This document shows positions 8,560 through 22,593 of a DNA stretch of 64,000 nucleotides, piece by piece (the stretch's first letter is position 1; the number at the start of each line of letters is the position of its first letter). The DNA is taken from the NCBI GenBank assembly GCA_034359265.1, contig CP136896.1, forward strand, positions 36,260,001 through 36,324,000, given 5' to 3'. The stretch comes from Canna indica. Taxonomy: Eukaryota; Streptophyta; Magnoliopsida; Zingiberales; Cannaceae. A model generated the notes under the pieces. That model was not told where the DNA came from. It searched no databases and saw nothing but the letters and a program-made list of their open reading frames with translations. Both the position numbers and the translations under genes were made by a program.

Positions 8560-11500
8560 CATTAGTCTGTCAAAAATAACTCGATTAACAACTTCTCCCA
8601 TCACAGTGAATGTTCTGGAGTCGCTCGGGACTCAGATTACAGGGCGTTTCGAGCCGATACCCCGAAGTTCAATCAGTCTGCTTCGTTCAAGATTCTATTC
8701 GAAAAATAGTGCAATTCTGTGCATTAGTCTGTCAAGAATAACTCGATTAACAACTTCTCCCATCGCAGTGAATGTTCTGGAGTCGCTCGGTACTCAGATT
8801 ACTGGGCGATTCAAGCCGATACCCCGAAGTTCAATCAGTCGGCTTCGTTCAAAATCAATTCGAAAAATCATGCAATTATGTGCATTAGTCTGTCAAAAAT
8901 AACTCGATTAACAACTTCTCCCATCGCAAAGAATGTTCTGGAGTCGCTCGGTACTCAGATTACTGGGCGTTTCGAGCTGATACCCCGAAGTTCAATCAGT
9001 CGACATCGTTCAAGATCTATTCGAAAAATCATGCAATTCTTTGCATTAGTCTGTCAAAAATAACTCGATTAACAACTTCTCCCATCACAGTGAATGTTCT
9101 GGAGTCGCTCGGGACTCAAATTACAGGGCCTTTCGAGCCGATACCCCGAAGTTCAATCAGTCTGCTTCGTTCAATATTCTATTCAAAAATTAGTGCAATT
9201 CTGTGCATTAGTTTGTCAAGAATAACTCGATTAACAACTTCTCCCATCGCAGTGAATGTTCTGGAGTCGCTCGGTACTCAGATTACTGGGCGTTTCGAGC
9301 CGATACCCCGAAGTTCAATCAGTCGGCTTCGTTCAAAATCAATTCGAAAAATCGGGCAATTCTTTGCATTAGTCTGTCAAAAATAACTCGATTAACAACT
9401 TCTCCCATCACAGTGAATGTTCTGGAGTCGCTCGGTACTCAGATTACTGGGCATTTCGAGCTGATACCCCGAAGTTCAATAAGTCGGCATCGTTCAAGAT
9501 CTATTAGAAAAATCATGCAATTCTTTGCATTAGTCTGTCAAAAATAACTCGATTAACAACTTCTCCCATCGCAGTGAATGTTCTGGAGTCGCTCGGTACT
9601 CAGATTACTAGGCGTTTCGAGCCGATACCCCGAAGTTCAATCAGTCGGCTTCGTTCAAAATCAATTCGAAAAATCGGGCAATTCTTTGCATTAGTCTGTC
9701 AAAAATAACTCGATTAACAACTTCTCCCATCACAGTGAATGTTCTGGAGTCGCTCGGTACTCAGATTACTGGACATTTCGAGCTGATACCCCGAAGTTCA
9801 ATCAGTCGGCATCGTTCAAGATCTATTAGAAAAATCATGCAATTCTTTGCATTAGTCTGTCAAAAATAACTCGATTAACAACTTCTCCCATCACAGTGAA
9901 TGTTCTGGAGTCGCTCGGGACTCAGATTACAGGGCGTTTCGAGCCGATACCCCGAAGTTCAATCAGTCTGCTTCGTTCAAGATTCTATTCGAAAAATAGT
10001 GCAATTCTGTGCATTAGTCTGTCCAGAATAACTCGATTAACAACTTCTCCCATCGCAGTGAATGTTCTGGAGTCGCTCGGTACTCAGATTACTGGGCGTT
10101 TCGAGCCGATACCCCGAAGTTCAATCAGTCGGCTTCGTTCAAAATCAATTCGAAAAATCGGGCAATTCTTTGCATTAGTCTGTCAAAAATAACTCGATTA
10201 ACAACTTCTCCCATCACAGTGAATGTTCTGGAGTCGCTCGGTACTCAGATTACTGGGCATTTCGAGCTGATACCCCGAAGTTCAATCAGTCGGCATCGTT
10301 CAAGATCTATTAGAAAAATCATGCAATTCTTTGCATTAGTCTGTCAAAAATAACTCGATTAACAACTTCTCCCATCACAGTGAATGTTCTGGAGTCGCTC
10401 GGGACTCAGATTACAGGGCGTTTCGAGCCGATACCCCGAAGTTCAATCAGTCTGCTTCGTTCAAGATTCTATTCGAAAAATAGTGCAATTCTGTGCATTA
10501 GTCTGTCAAGAATAACTCGATTAACAACTTCTCCCATCGCAGTGAATGTTTTGGAGTCGCTCGGTACTCAGATTACTGGGCGATTCAAGCCGATACCCCG
10601 AAGTTCAATCAGTCGGCTTCGTTCAAAATCAATTCGAAAAATCATGCAATTATGTGCGTTAGTCTGTCAAAAATAACTCGATTAACAACTTCTCCCATCG
10701 CAGTGAATGTTCTGGAGTCGCTCGGTACTCAGATTACTGGGCGTTTCGAGCTGATACCCCGAAGTTCAATCAGTCGACATCGTTCAAGATCTATTCGAAA
10801 AATCATGCAATTCTTTGCATTAGTCTGTCAAAAATAACTCGATTAACAACTTCTCCCATCACAGTGAATGTTCTGGAGTCGCTCGGGACTCAAATTACAG
10901 GGCCTTTCGAGCCGATACCCCGAAGTTCAATCAGTCTGCTTCGTTCAATATTCTATTCAAAAATTAGTGCAATTCAGTGCATTAGTCTGTCAAGAATAAC
11001 TCGATTAATAACTTCTCCCAGCGCAGTGAATGTTCTGGAGTCGCTCGGTACTCAGATTACTGGGCGTTTCGAGCCGATACCCCGAAGTTCAATCAGTCGG
11101 CTTCGTTCAAAATCAATTCGAAAAATCGGGCAATTCTTTGCATTAGTCTGTCAAAAATAACTCGATTAACAACTTCTCCCATCACAGTGAATGTTCTGGA
11201 GTCGCTCGGTACTCAGATTACTGGGCATTTCGAGCTGATACCCCGAAGTTCAATCAGTCGGCATCGTTCAAGATCTATTAGAAAAATCATGCAATTCTTT
11301 GCATTAGTCTGTCAAAAATAACTCGATTAACAACTTCTCCCATCACAGTGAATGTTCTGGAGTCGCTCGGTACTCAGATTACTAGGCGTTTCGAGCCGAT
11401 ACCCCGAAGTTCAATCAGTCGGCTTCGTTCAAAATCAATTCGAAAAATCGGGCAATTCTTTGCATTAGTCTGTCAAAAATAACTCGATTAACAACTTCTC

Positions 11501-12107
11501 CCATCACAGTGAATGTTCTGGAGTCGCTCGGTACTCAGATTACTGGACATTTCGAGCTGATACCCCGAAGTTCAATCAGTCGGCATCGTTCAAGATCTAT
11601 TAGAAAAATCATGCAATTCTTTGCATTAGTCTGTCAAAAATAACTCGATTAACAACTTCTCCCATCACAGTGAATGTTCTGGAGTCGCTCGGGACTCAGA
11701 TTACAGGGCGTTTCGAGCCGATACCCCGAAGTTCAATCAGTCTGCTTCGTTCAAGATTCTATTCGAAAAATAGTGCAATTCTGTGCATTAGTCTGTCCAG
11801 AATAACTCGATTAACAACTTCTCCCATCGCAGTGAATGTTCTGGAGTCGCTCGGTACTCAGATTACTGGGCGTTTCGAGCCGATACCCCGAAGTTCAATC
11901 AGTCGGCTTCGTTCAAAATCAATTCGAAAAATCGGGCAATTCTTTGCATTAGTCTGTCAAAAATAACTCGATTAACAACTTCTCCCATCACAGTGAATGT
12001 TCTGGAGTCGCTCGGTACTCAGATTACTGGGCATTTCGAGCTGATACCCCGAAGTTCAATCAGTCGGCATCGTTCAAGATCTATTAGAAAAATCATGCAA
12101 TTCTTTG
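8560..12107. repeat. Two copies of an 11-mer super-unit, 1,774 bp each
   Basis: Each copy (8,560-10,333 and 10,334-12,107) is an 8-mer of 1,290 bp (e-c-a-b-c'-d-c''-d) followed by an e-c'-d trimer of 484 bp. The diagnostic pair is c'' with ATTACTAGGCG followed by d with ACTGGACATT. The copies differ at visible points, for example ATCGCAAAGAATG near 8,930 in the first only, and CGTTAG with CCCAGCGCAG in the second. Confidence 0.9.
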
Positions 12108-13720
12108 CATTAGTCTGTCAAAAATAACTCGATTAACAACTTCTCCCATCACAGTGAATGTTCTGGAGTCGCTCGGGACTCAGATTACAGGGCGTTTCGA
12201 GCCGATACCCCGAAGTTCAATCAGTCTGCTTCGTTCAAGATTCTATTCGAAAAATAGTGCAATTCTGTGCATTAGTCTGTCAAGAATAACTCGATTAACA
12301 ACTTCTCCCATCGCAGTGAATGTTTTGGAGTCGCTCGGTACTCAGATTACTGGGCGATTCAAGCCGATACCCCGAAGTTCAATCAGTCGGCTTCGTTCAA
12401 AATCAATTCGAAAAATCATGCAATTATGTGCGTTAGTCTGTCAAAAATAACTCGATTAACAACTTCTCCCATCGCAGTGAATGTTCTGGAGTCGCTCGGT
12501 ACTCAGATTACTGGGCGTTTCGAGCTGATACCCCGAAGTTCAATCAGTCGACATCGTTCAAGATCTATTCGAAAAATCATGCAATTCTTTGCATTAGTCT
12601 GTCAAAAATAACTCGATTAACAACTTCTCCCATCACAGTGAATGTTCTGGAGTCGCTCGGGACTCAAATTACAGGGCCTTTCGAGCCGATACCCCGAAGT
12701 TCAATCAGTCTGCTTCGTTCAATATTCTATTCAAAAATTAGTGCAATTCAGTGCATTAGTCTGTCAAGAATAACTCGATTAATAACTTCTCCCAGCGCAG
12801 TGAATGTTCTGGAGTCGCTCGGTACTCAGATTACTGGGCGTTTCGAGCCGATACCCCGAAGTTCAATCAGTCGGCTTCGTTCAAAATCAATTCGAAAAAT
12901 CGGGCAATTCTTTGCATTAGTCTGTCAAAAATAACTCGATTAACAACTTCTCCCATCACAGTGAATGTTCTGGAGTCGCTCGGTACTCAGATTACTGGGC
13001 ATTTCGAGCTGATACCCCGAAGTTCAATCAGTCGGCATCGTTCAAGATCTATTAGAAAAATCATGCAATTCTTTGCATTAGTCTGTCAAAAATAACTCGA
13101 TTAACAACTTCTCCCATCACAGTGAATGTTCTGGAGTCGCTCGGTACTCAGATTACTGGGCATTTCGAGCTGATACCCCGAAGTTCAATCAGTCGGCATC
13201 GTTCAAGATCTATTAGAAAAATCATGCAATTCTTTGCATTAGTCTGTCAAAAATAACTCGATTAACAACTTCTCCCACCACAGTGAATGTTCTGGAGTCG
13301 CTCAGGACTCAGATTACAAGGCGTTTCGAGCCGATACCCCGAAGTTCAATCAGTCTGCTTCGTTCAAGATTCTATTCGAAAAATAGTGCAATTCTGTGCA
13401 TTAGTCTGTCCAGAATAACTCGATTAACAACTTCTCCCATCGCAGTGAATGTTCTGGAGTCGCTCGGTACTCAGATTACTGGGCGTTTCGAGCCGATACC
13501 CCGAAGTTCAATCAGTCGACTTCGTTCAAAATCAATTCGAAAAATCGGGCAATTCTTTGCATTAGTCTGTCAAAAATAACTCGATTAACAACTTCTCCCA
13601 TCACAGTGAATGTTCTGGAGTCGCTCGGTACTCAGATTACTGGGCATTTCGAGCTGATACCCCGAAGTTCAATCAGTCGGCATCGTTCAAGATCTATTAG
13701 AAAAATCATGCAATTCTTTG
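12108..13720. repeat. 7-mer (1,129 bp) plus 3-mer (484 bp) HOR units
   Basis: The 7-mer e-c-a-b-c'-d-d (12,108-13,236) is followed by an e-c'-d trimer (13,237-13,720). It repeats the b and c' variants of the preceding 11-mer (ATTAATAACTTC, CCCAGCGCAG). The trimer e has CCCACCACAG, CTCAGGACTC and ATTACAAGGCG. Confidence 0.88.
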
Positions 13721-16700
13721 CATTAGTCTGTCAAAAATAACTCGATTAACAACTTCTCCCATCACAGTGAATGTTCTGGAGTCGCTCGGGACTCAGATTA
13801 CAGGGCGTTTCGAGCCGATACCCCGAAGTTCAATCAGTCTGCTTCGTTCAAGATTCTATTCGAAAAATAGTGCAATTCTGTGCATTAGTCTGTCAAGAAT
13901 AACTCGATTAACAACTTCTCCCATCGCAGTGAATGTTCTGGAGTCGCTCGGTACTCAGATTACTGGGCGATTCAAGCCGATACCCCGAAGTTCAATCAGT
14001 CGGCTTCGTTCAAAATCAATTCGAAAAATCATGCAATTATGTGCATTAGTCTGTCAAAAATAACTCGATTAACAACTTCTCCCATCGCAGTGAATGTTCT
14101 GGAGTCGCTCGGTACTCAGATTACTGGGCGTTTCGAGCTGATACCCCGAAGTTCAATCAGTCGACATCGTTCAAGATCTATTCGAAAAATCATGCAATTC
14201 TTTGCATTAGTCTGTCAAAAATAACTCGATTAACAACTTCTCCCATCACAGTGAATGTTCTGGAGTCGCTCGGGACTCAAATTACAGGGCCTTTCGAGCC
14301 GATACCCCGAAGTTCAATCAGTCTGCTTCGTTCAATATTCTATTCAAAAATTAGTGCAATTCTGTGCATTAGTTTGTCAAGAATAACTCGATTAACAACT
14401 TCTCCCATCGCAGTGAATGTTCTGGAGTCGCTCGGTACTCAGATTACTGGGCGTTTCGAGCCGATACCCCGAAGTTCAATCAGTCGGCTTCGTTCAAAAT
14501 CAATTCGAAAAATCGGGCAATTCTTTGCATTAGTCTGTCAAAAATAACTCGATTAACAACTTCTCCCATCACAGTGAATGTTCTGGAGTCGCTCGGTACT
14601 CAGATTACTGGGCATTTCGAGCTGATACCCCGAAGTTCAATCAGTCGGCATCGTTCAAGATCTATTAGAAAAATCATGCAATTCTTTGCATTAGTCTGTC
14701 AAAAATAACTCGATTAACAACTTCTCCCATCGCAGTGAATGTTCTGGAGTCGCTCGGTACTCAGATTACTAGGCGTTTCGAGCCGATACCCCGAAGTTCA
14801 ATCAGTCGGCTTCGTTCAAAATCAATTCGAAAAATCGGGCAATTCTTTGCATTAGTCTGTCAAAAATAACTCGATTAACAACTTCTCCCATCACAGTGAA
14901 TGTTCTGGAGTCGCTCGGTACTCAGATTACTGGACATTTCGAGCTGATACCCCGAAGTTCAATCAGTCGGCATCGTTCAAGATCTATTAGAAAAATCATG
15001 CAATTCTTTGCATTAGTCTGTCAAAAATAACTCGATTAACAACTTCTCCCATCACAGTGAATGTTCTGGAGTCGCTCGGGACTCAGATTACAGGGCGTTT
15101 CGAGCCGATACCCCGAAGTTCAATCATTCTGCTTCGTTCAAGATTCTATTCGAAAAATAGTGCAATTCTGTGCATTAGTCTGTCCAGAATAACTCGATTA
15201 ACAACTTCTCCCATCGCAGTGAATGTTCTGGAGTCGCTCGGTACTCAGATTACTGGGCGATTCAAGCCGATACCCCGAAGTTCAATCAGTCGGCTTCGTT
15301 CAAAATCAATTCGAAAAATCATGCAATTATGTGCATTAGTCTGTCAAAAATAACTCGATTAACAACTTCTCCCATCACAGTGAATGTTCTGGAGTCGCTC
15401 GGTACTCAGATTACTGGGCATTTCGAGCTGATACCCCGAAGTTCAATCAGTCGGCATCGTTCAAGATCTATTAGAAAAATCATGCAATTCTTTGCATTAG
15501 TCTGTCAAAAATAACTCGATTAACAACTTCTCCCATCACAGTGAATGTTCTGGAGTCGCTCGGGACTCAGATTACAGGGCGTTTCGAGCCGATACCCCGA
15601 AGTTCAATCAGTCTGCTTCGTTCAAGATTCTATTCGAAAAATAGTGCAATTCTGTGCATTAGTCTGTCAAGAATAACTCGATTAACAACTTCTCCCATCG
15701 CAGTGAATGTTCTGGAGTCGCTCGGTACTCAGATTACTGGGCGATTCAAGCCGATACCCCGAAGTTCAATCAGTCGGCTTCGTTCAAAATCAATTCGAAA
15801 AATCATGCAATTATGTGCATTAGTCTGTCAAAAATAACTCGATTAACAACTTCTCCCATCGCAGTGAATGTTCTGGAGTCGCTCGGTACTCAGATTACTG
15901 GGCGTTTCGAGCTGATACCCCGAAGTTCAATCAGTCGACATCGTTCAAGATCTATTCGAAAAATCATGCAATTCTTTGCATTAGTCTGTCAAAAATAACT
16001 CGATTAACAACTTCTCCCATCACAGTGAATGTTCTGGAGTCGCTCGGGACTCAAATTACAGGGCCTTTCGAGCCGATACCCCGAAGTTCAATCAGTCTGC
16101 TTCGTTCAATATTCTATTCAAAAATTAGTGCAATTCTGTGCATTAGTTTGTCAAGAATAACTCGATTAACAACTTCTCCCATCGCAGTGAATGTTCTGGA
16201 GTCGCTCGGTACTCAGATTACTGGGCGTTTCGAGCCGATACCCCGAAGTTCAATCAGTCGGCTTCGTTCAAAATCAATTCGAAAAATCGGGCAATTCTTT
16301 GCATTAGTCTGTCAAAAATAACTCGATTAACAACTTCTCCCATCACAGTGAATGTTCTGGAGTCGCTCGGTACTCAGATTACTGGGCATTTCGAGCTGAT
16401 ACCCCGAAGTTCAATCAGTCGGCATCGTTCAAGATCTATTAGAAAAATCATGCAATTCTTTGCATTAGTCTGTCAAAAATAACTCGATTAACAACTTCTC
16501 CCATCGCAGTGAATGTTCTGGAGTCGCTCGGTACTCAGATTACTAGGCGTTTCGAGCCGATACCCCGAAGTTCAATCAGTCGGCTTCGTTCAAAATCAAT
16601 TCGAAAAATCGGGCAATTCTTTGCATTAGTCTGTCAAAAATAACTCGATTAACAACTTCTCCCATCACAGTGAATGTTCTGGAGTCGCTCGGTACTCAGA

Positions 16701-17752
16701 TTACTGGACATTTCGAGCTGATACCCCGAAGTTCAATCAGTCGGCATCGTTCAAGATCTATTAGAAAAATCATGCAATTCTTTGCATTAGTCTGTCAAAA
16801 ATAACTCGATTAACAACTTCTCCCATCACAGTGAATGTTCTGGAGTCGCTCGGGACTCAGATTACAGGGCGTTTCGAGCCGATACCCCGAAGTTCAATCA
16901 TTCTGCTTCGTTCAAGATTCTATTCGAAAAATAGTGCAATTCTGTGCATTAGTCTGTCCAGAATAACTCGATTAACAACTTCTCCCATCGCAGTGAATGT
17001 TCTGGAGTCGCTCGGTACTCAGATTACTGGGCGATTCAAGCCGATACCCCGAAGTTCAATCAGTCGGCTTCGTTCAAAATCAATTCGAAAAATCATGCAA
17101 TTATGTGCATTAGTCTGTCAAAAATAACTCGATTAACAACTTCTCCCATCGCAGTGAATGTTCTGGAGTCGCTCGGTACTCAGATTACTGGGCGTTTCGA
17201 GCTGATACCCCGAAGTTCAATCAGTCGACATCGTTCAAGATCTATTCGAAAAATCATGCAATTCTTTGCATTAGTCTGTCAAAAATAACTCGATTAACAA
17301 CTTCTCCCATCACAGTGAATGTTCTGGAGTCGCTCGGGACTCAAATTACAGGGCCTTTCGAGCCGATACCCCGAAGTTCAATCAGTCTGCTTCGTTCAAT
17401 ATTCTATTCAAAAATTAGTGCAATTCAGTGCATTAGTCTGTCAAGAATAACTCGATTAACAACTTCTCCCATCGCAGTGAATGTTCTGGAGTCGCTCGGT
17501 ACTCAGATTACTGGGCGTTTCGAGCCGATACCCCGAAGTTCAATCAGTCGGCTTCGTTCAAAATCAATTCGAAAAATCGGGCAATTCTTTGCATTAGTCT
17601 GTCAAAAATAACTCGATTAACAACTTCTCCCATCACAGTGAATGTTCTGGAGTCGCTCGGTACTCAGATTACTGGGCATTTCGAGCTGATACCCCGAAGT
17701 TCAATCAGTCGGCATCGTTCAAGATCTATTAGAAAAATCATGCAATTCTTTG
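13721..17752. repeat. 8-mer + 3-mer + 8-mer + 6-mer; 1,774-bp offset repeats
   Basis: Units are 13,721-15,010 (1,290), 15,011-15,494 (484, here e-c-d), 15,495-16,784 (1,290) and 16,785-17,752 (968). Sequence repeats at +1,774. The e monomers at 15,011 and 16,785 share CAATCATTCTGC, both c'' monomers have ATTACTAGGCG, and both flanking d monomers have ACTGGACATT. The trimer differs from the earlier ones in having c instead of c'. Confidence 0.88.
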
Positions 17753-20700
17753 CATTAGTCTGTCAAAAATAACTCGATTAACAACTTCTCCCATCACAGT
17801 GAATGTTCTGGAGTCGCTCGGGATTCAGATTACAGGGCGTTTCGAGCCGATACCCCGAAGTTCAATCAGTCTGCTTCGTTCAAGATTCTATTCGAAAAAT
17901 AGTGCAATTCTGTGCATTAGTCTGTCCAGAATAACTCGATTAACAACTTCTCCCATCGCAGTGAATGTTCTGGAGTCGCTCGGTACTCAGATTACAGGGC
18001 GTTTCAAGCCGATACCCCGAAGTTCAATCAGTCGGCTTCGTTCAAAATCAATTCGAAAAATCATGCAATTATGTGCATTAGTCTGTCAAAAATAACTCGA
18101 TTAACAACTTCTCCCATCACAGTGAATGTTCTGGAGTCGCTCGGGACTCAAATTACAGGGCCTTTCGAGCCGATACCCCGAAGTTCAATCAGTCTGCTTC
18201 GTTCAATATTCTATTCAAAAATTAGTGCAATTCTGTGCATTAGTTTGTCAAGAATAACTCGATTAACAACTTCTCCCATCGCAGTGAATATTCTGGAGTC
18301 GCTCGGTACTCAGATTACTGGGCGTTTCGAGCCGATACCCCGAAGTTCAGTCAGTCGGCTTCGTTCAAAATCAATTCGAAAAATCGGGCAATTCTTTGCA
18401 TTAGTCTGTCAAAAATAACTCGATTAACAACTTCTCCCATCACAGTGAATGTTCTGGAGTCGCTCGGTACTCAGATTACTGGGCATTTCGAGCTGATACC
18501 CCGAAGTTCAATCAGTCGGCATCGTTCAAGATCTATTAGAAAAATCATGCAATTCTTTGCATTAGTCTGTCAAAAATAACTCGATTAACAACTTCTCCCA
18601 TCACAGTGAATGTTCTGGAGTCGCTCGGGACTCAGATTACAGGGCGTTTCGAGCCGATACCCCGAAGTTCAATCAGTCTGCTTCGTTCAAGATTCTATTC
18701 GAAAAATAGTGCAATTCTGTGCATTAGTCTATCCAGAATAACTCGATTAACAACTTCTCCCATCGCAGTGAATGTTCTGGAGTCGCTCGGTACTCAGATT
18801 ACTGGGCGTTTCAAGCCGATACCCCGAAGTTCAATCAGTCGGCTTCGTTCAAAATCAATTCGAAAAATCATGCAATTATGTGCATTAGTCTGTCAAAAAT
18901 AACTCGATTAACAACTTCTCCCATCACAGTGAATGTTCTGGAGTCGCTCGGGACTCAAATTACAGGGCCTTTCGAGCCGATACCCCGAAGTTCAATCAGT
19001 CTGCTTCGTTCAATATTCTATTAAAAAATTAGTGCAATTCTGTGCATTAGTCTGTCAAGAATAACTCGATTAACAACTTCTCCCATCGCAGTGAATGTTC
19101 TGGAGTCGCTCGGTACTCAGATTACTGGGGGTTTCGAGCCGATACCCCGAAGTTCAATCAGTCGGCTTCGTTCAAAATCAATTCGAAAAATCGGGCAATT
19201 CTTTGCATTAGTCTGTCAAAAATAACTCGATTAACAACTTCTCCCATCACAGTGAATGTTCTGGAGTCGCTCGGTACTCAGATTACTGGGCATTTCGAGC
19301 TGATACCCCGAAGTTCAATCAGTCGGCATCGTTCAAGATCTATTAGAAAAATCATGCAATTCTTTGCATTAGTCTGTCAAAAATAACTCGATTAACAACT
19401 TCTCCCATCACAGTGAATGTTCTGGAGTCGCTCGGGACTCAGATTACAGGGCGTTTCGAGCCGATACCCCGAAGTTCAATCAGTCTGCTTCGTTCAAGAT
19501 TCTATTCGAAAAATAGTGCAATTCTGTGCATTAGTCTGTCCAGAATAACTCGATTAACAACTTCTCCCATCGCAGTGAATGTTCTGGAGTCGCTCGGTAC
19601 TCAGATTACTGGGCGTTTCAAGCCGATACCCCGAAGTTCAATCAGTCGGCTTCGTTCAAAATCAATTCGAAAAATCATGCAATTATGTGCATTAGTCTGT
19701 CAAAAATAACTCGATTAACAACTTCTCCCATCACAGTGAATGTTCTGGAGTCGCTCGGGACTCAAATTACAGGGCCTTTCGAGCCGATACCCCGAAGTTC
19801 AATCAGTCTGCTTCGTTCAATATTCTATTCAAAAATTAGTGCAATTCTGTGCATTAGTCTGTCAAGAATAACTCGATTAACAACTTCTCCCATCGCAGTG
19901 AATGTTCTGGAGTCGCTCGGTACTCAGATTACTGGGGGTTTCGAGCCGATACCCCGAAGTTCAATCAGTCGGCTTCGTTCAAAATCAATTCGAAAAATCG
20001 GGCAATTCTTTGCATTAGTCTGTCAAAAATAACTCGATTAACAACTTCTCCCATCACAGTGAATGTTCTGGAGTCGCTCGGTACTCAGATTACTGGGCAT
20101 TTCGAGCTGATACCCCGAAGTTCAATCAGTCGGCATCGTTCAAGATCTATTAGAAAAATCATGCAATTCTTTGCATTAGTCTGTCAAAAATAACTCGATT
20201 AACAACTTCTCCCATCACAGTGAATGTTCTGGAGTCGCTCGGGACTCAGATTACAGGGCGTTTCAAGCCGATACCCCGAAGTTCAATCAGTCTGCTTCGT
20301 TCAAGATTCTATTCGAAAAATAGTGCAATTCTGTGCATTAGTCTGTCCAGAATAACTCGATTAACAACTTCTCCCATCGCAGTGAATGTTCTGGAGTCGC
20401 TCGGTACTCAGATTACTGGGCGTTTCAAGCCGATACCCCGAAGTTCAATCAGTCGGCTTCGTTCAAAATCAATTCGAAAAATCATGCAATTATGTGCATT
20501 AGTCTGTCAAAAATAACTCGATTAACAACTTCTCCCATCACAGTGAATGTTCTGGAGTCGCTCGGGACTCAAATTACAGGGCCTTTCGAGCCGATACCCC
20601 GAAGTTCAATCAGTCTGCTTCGTTCAATATTCTATTCAAAAATTAGTGCAATTCTGTGCATTAGTCTGTCAAGAATAACTCGATTAACAACTTCTCCCAT

Positions 20701-21787
20701 CGCAGTGAATGTTCTGGAGTCGCTCGGTACTCAGATTACTGGGGGTTTCGAGCCGATACCCCGAAGTTCAATCAGTCGGCTTCGTTCAAAATCAATTCGA
20801 AAAATCGGGCAATTCTTTGCATTAGTCTGTCAAAAATAACTCGATTAACAACTTCTCCCATCACAGTGAATGTTCTGGAGTCGCTCGGTACTCAGATTAC
20901 TGGGCATTTCGAGCTGATACCCCGAAGTTCAATCAGTCGGCATCGTTCAAGATCTATTAGAAAAATCATGCAATTCTTTGCATTAGTCTGTCAAAAATAA
21001 CTCGATTAACAACTTCTCCCATCACACTGAATGTTCTGGAGTCGCTCGGGACTCAGATTACAGGGCGTTTCGAGCCGATACCCCGAAGTTCAATCAGTCT
21101 GCTTCGTTCAAGATTCTATTCGAAAAATAGTGCAATTCTGTGCATTAGTCTGTCCAGAATAACTCGATTAACAACTTCTCCCATCGCAGTGAATGTTCTG
21201 GAGTCGCTCGGTACTCAGATTACTGGGCGTTTCAAGCCGATACCCCGAAGTTCAATCAGTCGGCTTCGTTCAAAATCAATTCGAAAAATCATGCAATTAT
21301 GTGCATTAGTCTGTCAAAAATAACTCGATTAACAACTTCTCCCATCACAGTGAATGTTCTGGAGTCGCTCGGGACTCAAATTACAGGGCCTTTCGAGCCG
21401 ATACCCCGAAGTTCAATCAGTCTGCTTCGTTCAATATTCTATTCAAAAATTAGTGCAATTCTGTGCATTAGTCTGTCAAGAATAACTCGATTAACAACTT
21501 CTCCCATCGCAGTGAATGTTCTGGAGTCGCTCGGTACTCAGATTACTGTGGGTTTCGAGCCGATACCCCGAAGTTCAATCAGTCGGCTTCGTTCAAAATC
21601 AATTCGAAAAATCGGGCAATTCTTTGCATTAGTCTGTCAAAAATAACTCGATTAACAACTTCTCCCATCACAGTGAATGTTCTGGAGTCGCTCGGTACTC
21701 AGATTACTGGGCATTTCGAGCTGATACCCCGAAGTTCAATCAGTCGGCTTCGTTCAAGATCTATTCGAAAAGTCATGCAATTCTTTG
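17753..21787. repeat. Five tandem 5-mer HOR units, 807 bp each (e-c-b-c'-d)
   Basis: Units start at 17,753, 18,560, 19,367, 20,174 and 20,981. The first has c' with GAATATTCTGG and GTTCAGTCAG. From the second onward c' has ACTGGGGGTTTCG (ACTGTGGGTTTCG in the fifth). The second unit's b has TATTAAAAAATTAG. The fifth e has ATCACACTGAATG. The d of the fifth unit ends in right-domain-type sequence. Confidence 0.9.
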
Positions 21788-21890
21788 CATTAGTCTGTCA
21801 AAAATAACTCGATTAACAACTTCTCCCATCATAGTTAATGTTCTGGAGTCGCTCGGGACTCAGATTACAGGGCGTTTCGAGCCGATACCT
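21748..21890. other. Right-domain-type tract inside the left domain (probable gene conversion)
   Basis: A d monomer switches after GTCGG to CTTCG, AGATCTATTCG and AAAAGTCATGC. The next monomer has ATCATAGTTAATG (21,829-21,840) and GATACCTCG (21,884-21,892). These linked variants belong to right-domain classes j and g/k and match the order seen at about 48,864-49,020. Flanking sequence on both sides is ordinary left-domain d and e/c. Minimum tract is about 140 bp. Confidence 0.82.
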
Positions 21891-22593
21891 CGAAGTTCAA
21901 TCAGTCTGCTTCGTTCAAGATTCTATTCGAAAAATAGTGCAATTCTGTGCATTAGTCTGTCCAGAATAACTCGATTAACAACTTCTCCCATCGCAGTGAA
22001 TGTTCTGGAGTCGCTCGGTACTCAGATTACTGGGCATTTCAAGCCGATACCCCGAAGTTCAATCAGTCGGCTTCGTTCAAAATCAATTCGAAAAATCATG
22101 CAATTATGTGCATTAGTCTGTCAAAAATAACTCGATTAACAACTTCTCCCATCGCAGTGAATGTTCTGGAGTCGCTCTGTACTCAGATTACTGGGCGTTT
22201 CGAGCTGATACCCCGAAGTTCAATCAGTCGACATCGTTCAAGATCTATTCAAAAAATCATGCAATTCTTTGCATTAGTCTGTCAAAAATAACTCGATTAA
22301 CAACTTCTCCCATCACAGTGAATGTTCTGGAGTCGCTCGGGACTCAAATTACAGGGCATTTCGAGCCGATACCCCGAAGTTCAATCAGTCGGCTTCGTTC
22401 AAAATCAATTCGAAAAATCGGGCAATTCTTTGCATTAGTCTGTCAAAAATAACTCGATTAACAACTTCTCCTATCACAGTGAATGTTCTGGAGTCGCTCG
22501 GTACTCAGATTACTGGACATTTCGAGCTGATACCCCGAAGTTCAATCAGTCGGCATCGTTCAAGATCTATTAGAAAAATCATGCAATTCTTTG
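21788..22593. repeat. 5-mer HOR unit, 806 bp (e-c-a-hybrid-d)
   Basis: The fourth monomer is a b/c' hybrid. It begins GGGACTCAAATTACAGGG and ends GTCGGCTTCG and TCGGGCAATT, so it is 161 bp and the unit is one base shorter than 807. The a monomer has GTCGCTCTGTACTC. A related unit with the same hybrid and the same GCTCTGTACTC is found 4,195 bp downstream. Confidence 0.87.

Noticed and set aside
21748..21890. Insertion of a mobile element in the left domain
   Set aside because: Monomer phase and length are unchanged, there are no terminal repeats or target duplication, and the sequence is satellite of the other family. Conversion is the simpler explanation.
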